Notes under the pieces: generated by a model
The model's database searches: none
What the model saw: only the letters and a program-made list of their open reading frames with translations
What the model was told of the DNA's origin: nothing
Made by a program: the position numbers and the translations under genes
Shown: piece by piece, positions 7,354 through 13,954 of the stretch
How the letters are laid out: each line of letters begins with the position of its first letter
Position numbering within the stretch: position 1 is the stretch's first letter
Source of the DNA: a virus
Length of the DNA: 21,256 nucleotides
Strand: one strand, 5' to 3'
Virus record (IMG/VR): IMGVR_UViG_3300042564_007793
Span: 1 to 21,256 of that record

Positions 7354-7902
7354 GTGACGCGCCTCATTGTTATCCGGGGTCTCTATGCAACAGAGCACCA
7401 ACTATCGCGACTTCCTGCAGCTCTCCCGCAAGCGACCGTCGAATTCGTAGACACACAGGGCGTCGGAACCACGATTGAGGGGCTCGTAAGCCACTACAAC
7501 GACGCCTTTGCTCGTCTGGAGAGTTTTCTAGTCATTGGCGTATCTATCGGAGGTGTTGTCGCGCTTGGTCTTCGCTCTGGGGGACTAACAGGCGTGTTGG
7601 CTCTCGATCCCCCGCTCAGGCCATCGGACGACCCGGTACTAGCCGACATTTGTCTTTCGCGCGGGGACCCACTTGCCGAAGCGCTACGTCCGGACCGGGA
7701 CTACCTTAAACTGATCAATCCTACCTGCCCGACTGTCATTCTGGCCGGCGAGAATGGCGCTATCAGCAATGAGACCCTTGAAGACGCTCGAGGCCGGGGT
7801 GTGAAGGCCGTTCGCGTTGCGGGTGTCGGGCACGATGTAACACGCGGCGCGTCAGACTTGGTGCTTGCCGAAGTTCGCTCTCTCTTAAGCGCGAATACGT
7901 AG
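7354..7902 (+). CDS. Small alpha/beta hydrolase fold protein
   Basis: A 182-aa protein. GVSIGG (62-67) is the nucleophile elbow with Ser64; Asp85 (LALDPP) and His160 (GVGHDV) are candidates for the rest of the triad. At 182 aa it lacks most of a cap domain. The GTG start at 7354 follows GGATGAG and lies nine bases after the glycosyltransferase stop, so the two form an operon. Base use is distinctly less GC-rich than in the neighbours, which suggests recent acquisition. Its 3' end overlaps the glycine-rich gene tail-to-tail by 18 bp. The substrate is unknown: it could trim an acyl or acetyl group from the glycan made by its neighbour, but nothing in the sequence proves that. Confidence 0.65.
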   Translation: MTRLIVIRGLYATEHQLSRLPAALPQATVEFVDTQGVGTTIEGLVSHYNDAFARLESFLVIGVSIGGVVALGLRSGGLTGVLALDPPLRPSDDPVLADICLSRGDPLAEALRPDRDYLKLINPTCPTVILAGENGAISNETLEDARGRGVKAVRVAGVGHDVTRGASDLVLAEVRSLLSANT

Positions 7903-8595
7903 CAGTTGGATTACCACCCTTCCCTGCCCGCCAATTCCGCTTGTTGAGCCAGGCCCAGCGCCACCTGATCCACCCCCGCCTTGCTGCCCCGGCGATGAAG
8001 CCGAAAAACTGCCATTCCCACCAGCACCGCCAACCAGAGCGGCTCCGGAGTCTGAAAAACCTGCTCCACCACCTCCGCCAGCAGCGCCGCCAGATGCCCC
8101 GCCGGCTCCACCTCCCGCGGTAGATGCCCCCGCTGAAGCGCGACCTCCATTGCCGCCGGCTCGATTCACATCGCCACCTGCTCCGCCGCCGCCTACACCG
8201 GCGGCCGTCGTAGTGCCGCCAAAACCGCCTGTGGCCGAAACAACTTGGCCATTAGGTAACGTGACGACTGTAGCCGTCCCATTGTTTCCGTCAGCGTCGG
8301 CAACGCACGGAGCGCCGCCCGCGCCTACGACAAAGGTGATTGTTTGCCCTAGCGACAGCTTGACCCGCTTGAACAAAGCACCACCACCCCCGCCACCGCC
8401 AGGGTTTCCACCAGACGCGCCCGAACCACCACCTCCGTACGCGTAGACTAACGCGGTACAAGGTCGAGGAGCCGTAATCGCACCGGAGCCCGACGTAGCG
8501 TCGATCAAGCCAACAACTGCAGGGATGGCGGACGAATAAGACTTCCGCCCATCCACCCCCTGCCCCACCAACCCCCTGAGCTTCTGCCGCACCAT
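7885..8595 (-). CDS. Glycine-rich phage tail protein, possible adhesin
   Basis: A 236-aa protein. After about 45 ordinary residues, most of the chain is glycine-rich (runs such as GGNPGGGGGGG) broken by one beta-rich stretch (LSLGQTITFVVGAGG) and closing with GGQGRVVIQLL. This is the layout of glycine-rich surface proteins in phage tails, where polyglycine helices pack side by side, as in gp38-type adhesins. I chose the ATG at 8595, which overlaps the previous stop as TGATG; another ATG lies five codons upstream. The glycine-rich part uses many GGT/GGA codons, unlike the late genes, which suggests exchange of the tip region. No tailspike is seen elsewhere, so this is the best candidate for host recognition. 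Confidence 0.6.
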   Translation of the reverse strand: MVRQKLRGLVGQGVDGRKSYSSAIPAVVGLIDATSGSGAITAPRPCTALVYAYGGGGSGASGGNPGGGGGGGALFKRVKLSLGQTITFVVGAGGAPCVADADGNNGTATVVTLPNGQVVSATGGFGGTTTAAGVGGGGAGGDVNRAGGNGGRASAGASTAGGGAGGASGGAAGGGGGAGFSDSGAALVGGAGGNGSFSASSPGQQGGGGSGGAGPGSTSGIGGQGRVVIQLLRIRA

Positions 8596-9005
8596 CAGTA
8601 GTCCGCCCATTCAGCGTTGAAGGTGATCTGCTTGGCCACGCGCACGGCCGCATAGACCCGCTCGTTCGGCGCCAGGATCAGTGGGTTGTCGTCGGAAAAG
8701 CCAAAGTCGGCCGTGGGCACCTCGGTGGTGTCGGCCATGGTGTAGGCACCCGCCACCGCGCTTTCGAAAAACACCCGCGTCGCCCCCGCGTCGCGCGATC
8801 GGAACAGTTGCAGTTGCACCGCGCTGGCCAGGGTCTCCAGCGGGATCGCGCCCACCCGCGTCACCCGCGCCCCGTTGGCGCCTGCCGTGATCAGCAGCAC
8901 GGTGTTGGTGGGGTTGGTCGTAAGGGTCGTGTTAGCCGCCGAGCACGCCGCGTTGCTGGTCTGCGGTGTCTGGGGCGTGATGATGGAATTGGCTGTAACC
9001 GGCAT
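8595..9005 (-). CDS. Conserved phage structural protein of unknown role
   Basis: A 136-aa protein, probably all beta, with no name I can support. The pattern of a short Thr/Asn/Ala-rich N-terminus, then VLLITAGANGARVTRVGAIP, and an ending NERVYAAVRVAKQITFNAEW resembles small proteins seen near tail fibre genes of alphaproteobacterial phages. AGGAG precedes the ATG at 9005. It sits between the tail fibre-like protein and the glycine-rich protein, and its stop overlaps the next start as TGATG. It could be a trimeric tail accessory or connector to the adhesin. Confidence 0.55.
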   Translation of the reverse strand: MPVTANSIITPQTPQTSNAACSAANTTLTTNPTNTVLLITAGANGARVTRVGAIPLETLASAVQLQLFRSRDAGATRVFFESAVAGAYTMADTTEVPTADFGFSDDNPLILAPNERVYAAVRVAKQITFNAEWADY

Positions 9006-9017
9006 CGTCAGTGTCTC

Positions 9018-9608
9018 CTAAAGGGCAACGGCGAAAGCGAGCGCGAGGCCCTTTACGGCGCTCGCATAGTCGCTGAGATCTGAGGTGGAGAGCGCCCGCC
9101 AGCTGGCGTTGGTCCCGTTTGTGGAGACCACCTTGCCGGCGTTTCCGCTCTGGGCCGGCAGGGCGCCGGCGTTGTAGGACCAGGCCACGCCTGAGACCCA
9201 GTCCTTGATCGAGGCGCCGCCATAGCCGGGCGTCTTGACCGCGCCCCCGTCGGTCAGCACCCAAACGATGTCGCCAGGGTCCACGGTTACGGTCCCGCCC
9301 GCCCCCGTGGTCACGATCACCGGTCCCGCACAGGCGTTCCAGACCAGGTAGGTCTTGCTCACCGCCGGCACCGTCACCGTGAACGGCCCGGCCCCGCCGG
9401 TGAACTTGATCATCGCCGCGCGCGCCTCGTCGTCCTGGGCGTTGGCGGTGGTCAGTGCGGCATTGCCGGTCAGCGGCTTGGTCAGCCAGCCCGCCACGGC
9501 ATAGTCCGCCTTCTGCAGGACGGCGTTGAGTTTCTCCCCCCAAAGATTGATGTTTTCGCCGGTGAACTGCAGTTCGAACCGGAGTGAAGTTGACCAGGAT
9601 GAAGGCAT
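9018..9608 (-). CDS. Tail fibre-like protein
   Basis: A 196-aa protein. The opening FTGENINLWGEKLNAVLQKA, followed by DYAVAGW, is the common N-terminal signature of phage tail fibre proteins (the E-N-x-x-W-G-x-x-L-N pattern). Residues about 65-125 are a beta-rich domain with TVTVDPGDIVWVLTDG, and the C-terminus has an STNGTNASWRALSTSD segment often found in fibre shafts. The ATG at 9608 overlaps the preceding stop as TGATG. It is short for a fibre, so it may be the particle-bound base that carries the two following small proteins. Confidence 0.65.
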   Translation of the reverse strand: MPSSWSTSLRFELQFTGENINLWGEKLNAVLQKADYAVAGWLTKPLTGNAALTTANAQDDEARAAMIKFTGGAGPFTVTVPAVSKTYLVWNACAGPVIVTTGAGGTVTVDPGDIVWVLTDGGAVKTPGYGGASIKDWVSGVAWSYNAGALPAQSGNAGKVVSTNGTNASWRALSTSDLSDYASAVKGLALAFAVAL

Positions 9609-9853
9609 CAGACGATCACGGCTCCCGTGTCTTGGCGGATCCAGTTGATCCCGTTGGAATGGGCGAGAATGTTCAGGTCGGTGACCAGCACCAGGGTCTG
9701 GGGATGGCTGGCGGCCGGCGGCAATCCGGCCTGCGGCACGGCCCACAGCGGCGTCGGTCGCCCCGGCGCGATCAGCGCGCCCAAGGCGTCATGCATGGAT
9801 TTCAGAAGGGCCCGCAGCCCCTCCGGCGTATCCGGTCCCGGCGGCAGCAGCAT
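9608..9853 (-). CDS. Small phage tail-module protein
   Basis: An 81-aa protein of unknown function. It begins MLLPPGPDTPEGLRALLKSM, with a likely helix, and ends in a beta-rich segment (TLVLVTDLNILAHSNGINW). Both ends overlap neighbours by TGATG (9853 and 9608), which places it firmly in the tail operon between the adaptor and the tail fibre-like protein. Similar short proteins stand at this place in podoviruses, but I cannot name a family. Confidence 0.55.
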   Translation of the reverse strand: MLLPPGPDTPEGLRALLKSMHDALGALIAPGRPTPLWAVPQAGLPPAASHPQTLVLVTDLNILAHSNGINWIRQDTGAVIV

Positions 9854-10479
9854 CACGCGCCCCGCGCCGCAATCAGGTCCGGCAGCTCACTGCTCAACCG
9901 CCCGGGCGCGCGGCTGCGGGCCTCCTTGGCGTTGGCGTCACCAAGCGCGCGGGCCAGCTTGCTCTCATAGGCGCCCGCCAGTTCCGCATCGCGCAGGAAC
10001 GGCGCCGCCTCGCTCAGCGTCGCAAACAGGTAGAGGTCCGGAAATTCCGTGAGCAGCCCGTTCGTCGGCGCCGCGTCCGACAGCGCAAACCGGCGCAGCA
10101 TCCGCAGCGTGAAGCCATAGGTCTGGTCGCAGGGCCGGTCGAACGCCAGGTTGGCGCCATCCACCGTCCAGGCGCCCGGCTCGCCGCGCCGCGCCGACAC
10201 CCCGATCAGCCCGGCCTCGCGAAACGGCACTTCGTCCCGGCCCGTCGCCCGCTCAATCCACAGCCTGAGCGGCTCGGTGAACCCGGCCGGCAGCGCCAGC
10301 ATCCGTACGCCCGCACCCGCCGACAGCGAAACCTCCGCCTCGGCCAGCCTGGCCCGCATCACCCGGTTCAACCGGGCCTCCGCCAAGGCGATGAATTCCG
10401 GGATGCGCGCGGTCAGATCCGCCCGCACCAGCCAGTTCGCCGCTGCGGCCTGCAGTTCGGCATAGGTCGTGATCGCCAT
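9853..10479 (-). CDS. Phage head-tail adaptor protein (gp6/gp4-like)
   Basis: A 208-aa, mostly helical protein. TYAELQAAAANWLVRADLTA followed by IPEFIALAEARLNRVMRAR is the typical opening of podovirus adaptor proteins, which form the ring under the portal and receive the tail hub (the role of P22 gp4). The C-terminal helix-rich part (LYLFATLSEAAPFLRD, then YESKLARALGDAN) is also standard for the family. GGAG stands six bases before the ATG at 10479. A terminator on the same strand lies just upstream, so its message must start nearby or read through. Confidence 0.75.
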   Translation of the reverse strand: MAITTYAELQAAAANWLVRADLTARIPEFIALAEARLNRVMRARLAEAEVSLSAGAGVRMLALPAGFTEPLRLWIERATGRDEVPFREAGLIGVSARRGEPGAWTVDGANLAFDRPCDQTYGFTLRMLRRFALSDAAPTNGLLTEFPDLYLFATLSEAAPFLRDAELAGAYESKLARALGDANAKEARSRAPGRLSSELPDLIAARGA

Positions 10480-10496
10480 CTTGGGCTCCAGACATG

Positions 10497-10517
10497 AAAA
10501 AGCCGCCCGGAGGCGGC
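10497..10517 (-). terminator. Rho-independent terminator on the minus strand
   Basis: On the minus strand GCCGCC, a 4-base loop and GGCGGC are followed at once by TTTTT (stem arms 10512-10517 and 10502-10507, T-run 10501-10497). It sits between the four-helix membrane protein gene and the adaptor gene, about 20 bp before the adaptor start. It would end transcripts of the cargo pair and reduce flow into the tail genes. Confidence 0.75.
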
Positions 10518-10587
10518 ATTGAGGGGAATGAAAAAGTGGCGGCGCGTCCCGGCTAGATCGCAGCCAGCGTGTCGCGCGATGCGCCGC

Positions 10588-10995
10588 CTACAGCATGGCC
10601 AGCCCGATCCAGACCAGGAATGGCATCGCGCTCAGTATCAGCCAGGCGACCATGGCGCCGGCAAACGCCAGAAACGGCATCGCGCCCGGCACGCGCTTGA
10701 CAATCACCCGATCCATCAGCGCCGTCATCACGCCAAACAGGATGATTGATAGTATGGCAGGTGTGCCTTCCGGGAAAAACAGGGCGAGAGTCACGGGAAC
10801 CAGTGAGAAAGGGATGCTGATCGTGTTTCCGATCTCTAGCCAGAGACCATAAACGATAAGACCCGGAATGCCGTAGTAGTGGATAAGGCTTACGGGCAGG
10901 CTGATCCATAGCCACGCGCGGAGCACCCAACGCGGAATCGTAAGTTTCCGCCGTTCAGCGGACACGGATTTTTCCTGACCGGCTGGCTCGTCCAT
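10588..10995 (-). CDS. Four-helix membrane protein, cargo gene
   Basis: A 135-aa protein with a charged N-terminus (about 25 residues) and four hydrophobic stretches covering most of the rest (LWISLPVSLIHYYGIPG; ISIPFSLVPVTLALF; AILSIILFGVMTAL; FAGAMVAWLILSAMPFLVW). I chose the ATG at 10995, with AGGA six bases ahead. Its start lies inside the last 41 bp of the preceding gene, so the two are probably translated together. There is no phage morphogenesis family that fits. It may be an immunity or superinfection-exclusion protein for its neighbour; this rests only on arrangement and topology. Confidence 0.6.
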   Translation of the reverse strand: MDEPAGQEKSVSAERRKLTIPRWVLRAWLWISLPVSLIHYYGIPGLIVYGLWLEIGNTISIPFSLVPVTLALFFPEGTPAILSIILFGVMTALMDRVIVKRVPGAMPFLAFAGAMVAWLILSAMPFLVWIGLAML

Positions 10996-11410
10996 AGGCG
11001 TCCTGCGCTCGCTGTGACAATGCATCAGATCCTAAACGCCCCATGAGTGAATCGAGTACGGCCTTCTGTCCGGGACGCACCGTTATCGGCGGCCCTTCTT
11101 CAATGCCGCTCAGCGCGCCGACGTCACCCCATTCCGCGGCCGTCAGTGCCCGATCCTTCAGAGCTGCAATCTCGGCATCATTGAACTGGCCGTCCGTAAG
11201 CCCGCGTATCGTGCGATCAAACCTCTTGTCGGCGCCGCTTGCACGCATCCCGCCCAGAACAGCGGCCTTCTGAAATCGACTGAGAGCGACCTGGTAGGTT
11301 TGCCCGGGCCGGCCTGCGTCGACCGAGCGTCGGGGCGCTGTTGTCAGCCCCTCGCCCCCCTGTCGCAACAGCGCATCCAATCGAGCCCGATCCCTGTCTG
11401 TGAATAGCAT
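10955..11410 (-). CDS. Hypothetical soluble cargo protein
   Basis: A 151-aa soluble protein of no family I recognise, rich in Arg, Asp and Gly, with a helical start (MLFTDRDRARLDALLRQGG) and a basic end. I chose the ATG at 11410 because GGAGG stands five bases ahead of it; the frame is open to 11470 but without a ribosome site. It lies between the coat protein hairpin and a four-helix membrane protein whose start it overlaps. That layout repeats the soluble/membrane pairing seen in the other gaps of the head operon. Function unknown. Confidence 0.55.
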   Translation of the reverse strand: MLFTDRDRARLDALLRQGGEGLTTAPRRSVDAGRPGQTYQVALSRFQKAAVLGGMRASGADKRFDRTIRGLTDGQFNDAEIAALKDRALTAAEWGDVGALSGIEEGPPITVRPGQKAVLDSLMGRLGSDALSQRAQDAYGRASRSGKIRVR

Positions 11411-11473
11411 CTGGCCTCCAGAAAAACAGAACAATAGAAGAACGTCAACAGTCGCCCGCGGCGAAAGCAAGGC

Positions 11474-11499
11474 CCGGGCGGTCCCTCAGGACCGCCCGG
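11474..11499 (-). terminator. Strong hairpin after the coat protein gene
   Basis: CCGGGCGGTCC (11474-11484) and GGACCGCCCGG (11489-11499) form a perfect 11-bp stem with loop CTCA, 11 bases after the coat stop. No U-run follows on the minus strand. It may act as a leaky terminator or protect the 3' end of an abundant coat message, both common behind major capsid genes. Confidence 0.55.
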
Positions 11500-11510
11500 C
11501 GCCCCCCCCG

Positions 11511-12680
11511 CTAGTTGTTGCCCAGACGGCAGGCCAGCTGCGGCCGGATGGTCCTGAAGCCGTACAGCACGTCCAGACGGCAGGGGAACTTGTCCCCGTT
11601 GATGTCGTAATTGCGCACGATCCGCATCGAGACGCCGTCGAACACCTCGCGTGAGGCGAAGTCCACGCCTGTGGGGAGCACCATGTCCGCCGTGGCGAAG
11701 GCGAACGCGCCCTTCTGATAGGCCATGGAGATGCCGTGGTTGACCGATGCCGTGCCGGCGAAGTTGATGGCGGCGCCGTTGGCCGGCGAGGCCGAAACGT
11801 TCTGCCATGCGCCCGACGTCACGATCGCCGGTGAGATCGGGAACGACGTCGCCGTCGCCCCGGTCCCGACCACAAACTGCTGCAGTACGCCCGTCGACTG
11901 CTTGGTCTCCGGATGCACCCGGAACAGACCCGGGATCGTGAACACGTCACCGGCCGCCGGCGCGCCGGCTCCGGTCGAAACGGTCAGGGTGGCGCCGGTC
12001 TGGCCCGCACCATTCACGATGAATGCAGCGTTGGAGGGACCCCGAAGGTGCGAGGGCCACAGCGTGTTCTCCATGAAGTCGAACCCGGCCGTACGTCCCA
12101 TGAAGCCTTCACGGTTCTGCCTGGCGATCGTGGTCTTGTCGTTGAACAGCCCCTTCAGCGCGTCCACCAGATCCACATTGTCCTGGGTGTTCAGATTGCA
12201 GGTCCGCCCGTTCAGCGGCGCCAGATTGTCCACCAGAATCTTGCGGGCCTGCAGCACCCGGGTGAAGGTGGCAGGCCCCGCGCCCTGCACCTGGTTGTAG
12301 ACATCGCGGTACATGGTCATGGCGTCCGCCTCGATATGGGCGGCCAGCACGCTCATCGCCGGCTCCAGGATCCGCTCCGAAAAGTCATCCAGGGCCATGG
12401 TCAGGTCTACGGAGGTGAAGTTCAGGTCCACCCCCTTCTGGGTCTGCACCTTCAGGTCCACCGAGTTTTCCACGGTGTCCTGGGCGGCCAGGTTCGGACC
12501 CGTCCGCACTACATACTGGTTGGGCAGGCGCACCTTCAGCGTGTCGCCCACCTTCGCGCCCTGCTGGGCGAAGCTGTCGTCATAGTCGCGCGTGATCGTG
12601 CCCACGAAGTTGAGCTTCTGGTGCAGCACGCGAAGCGCCTCCCGCGTCACGGCGGTGGCGGACAGAATGGTATTGGGCAT
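11511..12680 (-). CDS. Major capsid protein, P22 coat family
   Basis: A 389-aa protein, against 430 aa in P22 gp5. It has the family opening (TREALRVLHQKLNFVGTITR, residues 12-31), the long N-terminal helix-beta arm, KVRLPNQYVV, and the central inserted domain region with FTIPGLFRVHPETKQSTG, then DMVLPTGVDFASRE and RIVRNYDINGDKFPCRLDVL near the end. About 400 copies normally build the shell together with scaffold and portal. AAGGA stands seven bases before the ATG at 12680. A large hairpin lies upstream and a strong one downstream, which fits separate control of the most abundant product. Length is normal; nothing is broken. Confidence 0.85.
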   Translation of the reverse strand: MPNTILSATAVTREALRVLHQKLNFVGTITRDYDDSFAQQGAKVGDTLKVRLPNQYVVRTGPNLAAQDTVENSVDLKVQTQKGVDLNFTSVDLTMALDDFSERILEPAMSVLAAHIEADAMTMYRDVYNQVQGAGPATFTRVLQARKILVDNLAPLNGRTCNLNTQDNVDLVDALKGLFNDKTTIARQNREGFMGRTAGFDFMENTLWPSHLRGPSNAAFIVNGAGQTGATLTVSTGAGAPAAGDVFTIPGLFRVHPETKQSTGVLQQFVVGTGATATSFPISPAIVTSGAWQNVSASPANGAAINFAGTASVNHGISMAYQKGAFAFATADMVLPTGVDFASREVFDGVSMRIVRNYDINGDKFPCRLDVLYGFRTIRPQLACRLGNN

Positions 12681-12790
12681 GAAATATCCTTTTGAATGGG
12701 TTGGGTTTCAGCCGCGCAAAGGCGTCCGAGGCGCGAGGGTCGCGCGTGCTCGGTCGCAGCCGGTCAGGCGGCGGCAGGTTCGATTGAGGT

Positions 12791-12851
12791 GATCTGGCCG
12801 GTTCCTTCCACCGGGCCTCCGTCGCCGGAGCCGTTGGAAGACGGCCAGATC
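12791..12851. repeat. Three-tier imperfect hairpin upstream of the coat gene
   Basis: GATCTGGCCG (12791-12800) pairs perfectly with CGGCCAGATC (12842-12851). Inside it CTTCCA (12805-12810) pairs with TGGAAG (12835-12840), and at the tip CTCCG (12817-12821) pairs with CGGAG (12826-12830) around TCGC. The stems are 10, 6 and 5 bp with small internal loops. It lies between the divergent coat and moron starts, so it may be a structured coat leader, a roadblock, or a protein-binding dyad. Confidence 0.6.
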
Positions 12852-12853
12852 TC

Positions 12854-12881
12854 TTGTTTTCTGGATCAGAAGCGATAGAAC
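12854..12881 (+). promoter_or_regulatory. Tentative promoter for the plus-strand membrane gene
   Basis: TTGTTT (12854-12859), 16 bases, then TAGAAC (12876-12881). Both boxes match the sigma70 consensus only partly. The stretch is AT-rich compared with its surroundings and is the only place from which the opposite-strand gene at 12934 could be started. Low confidence. Confidence 0.25.
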
Positions 12882-12933
12882 AATATGGGAACAACGTAAT
12901 CGGGCGCTGTCGTCGACATTGAAGGAAGACCGG

Positions 12934-13341
12934 ATGAAGTCTCTGCGTTGGCGCTACACTGCCTTCACGCTTGTCCTGGCGCTCGCGGTTTCATTTATCG
13001 TCGGGTCATTTGACCTTCGTCTGGACGACGATCAGCGCTCCATTCTGCTGATTTCAGGATTGGTGCTGTACTTGGTGACCACCAATGGACTGTTGTACCT
13101 CTTGTGGCGGGAACCGCCGCCGGGCAGCCGGGTAGTCCGGATTGGCAGAATTGCTTCGATCCTGCTTCTGGGTGCACCGACCCTGGGAGGCCTCATCGTC
13201 TACATGGTCATCATGGACGACATTGGGGGTATCGCTCTCCCGGTCGTTGCCGCACCATTCGCCCTGATAGCGCCCCTATGGGTCTTGGCCCTCAGGCGTA
13301 GTCTCCGAAAGACCCCGACATCGCTCAGCGAGGTTTTCTAG
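12934..13341 (+). CDS. Four-helix membrane protein on the opposite strand (moron)
   Basis: A 135-aa protein with four hydrophobic segments (about residues 8-26, 39-58, 71-92 and 97-118), so almost entirely in the inner membrane. AAGGA lies eight bases before the ATG at 12934. It is on the plus strand inside the minus-strand head operon, between scaffold and coat, and its end overlaps the 209-aa gene tail-to-tail by 17 bp. An independently expressed membrane gene within virion genes is the definition of a moron. Possible roles are superinfection exclusion, or immunity against the facing 209-aa protein. No family recognised. Confidence 0.6.
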   Translation: MKSLRWRYTAFTLVLALAVSFIVGSFDLRLDDDQRSILLISGLVLYLVTTNGLLYLLWREPPPGSRVVRIGRIASILLLGAPTLGGLIVYMVIMDDIGGIALPVVAAPFALIAPLWVLALRRSLRKTPTSLSEVF

Positions 13342-13954
13342 GCGCCTGCGCAAGGGAGTCCCTCAGATGATCGATCCACGGCCACGGTGCAAACCTTGGT
13401 CCGTCTTTCCACCCCCAGGTTTGATCATCTCCAACCCGTTTGCCAAACTGGACTTCGGTTTGGTCGCCTACAGCCATGTTGGAATTGGCGATCGGGTACC
13501 CATAGAGTGTGCCTGAACGATTGATCCAGGCGGCCGAACGCTCGGAGGGCCTCTTGGCGTCTCTTGCCGCGACACCCGGAAGGTACGTCTCATGGAGCAA
13601 CCGTTCGCCGCGCCCATAGTCAGGGCTTTGACGCGCAGGATCGACCTGCGCCTCGAGTCTGAAATCCTTCTCACCACCTCGAAAAATGTACTGCTCCCGA
13701 CCGTCGTCGTACTCGGTGTACATGTGATCCGGCAGGATCTTCTTGATCGGCTCCGGCAGCTCGTGGCCGGTCGCTTCTTCAAGCATGTTGGAAAAGATAT
13801 CGAAACTCCGCACGGTAACGCGCGTTCCACGCGGCTGCGCCTTCCGGGGCGCCGCCGTCAACGAGGCATAGGCCCGCAGGCTCATCAACGGCCCTGATGG
13901 CAACGGCGAAGGCGCCGACGGCCCCGGCAGGTTCCCCTTCAGAAACGCCGCCAT
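13325..13954 (-). CDS. Hypothetical 209-aa cargo protein, effector-like
   Basis: The start ATG at 13954 overlaps the scaffold stop as TGATG; the frame is open much further but inside the scaffold gene. The first 40 residues are Pro/Ser/Ala-rich and basic. From about residue 45 there is a compact soluble domain with IKKILPDHMYTEYDDG, QYIFRGG, YPIANSNM and FGKRVGDDQTWGWKDG. I recognise no named family. A short proline-rich leader before a small domain, and a membrane protein facing it, recall toxin domains, but catalytic residues cannot be assigned. Coupling to scaffold means it is made at the time of head assembly and could be packaged. Confidence 0.5.
   Translation of the reverse strand: MAAFLKGNLPGPSAPSPLPSGPLMSLRAYASLTAAPRKAQPRGTRVTVRSFDIFSNMLEEATGHELPEPIKKILPDHMYTEYDDGREQYIFRGGEKDFRLEAQVDPARQSPDYGRGERLLHETYLPGVAARDAKRPSERSAAWINRSGTLYGYPIANSNMAVGDQTEVQFGKRVGDDQTWGWKDGPRFAPWPWIDHLRDSLAQAPRKPR

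Noticed and set aside
7940-8450. Tandem repeat or CRISPR-like array in the glycine-rich region
   Set aside because: The recurring GGC/GGT triplets are codons of polyglycine runs without fixed repeat length or spacers.
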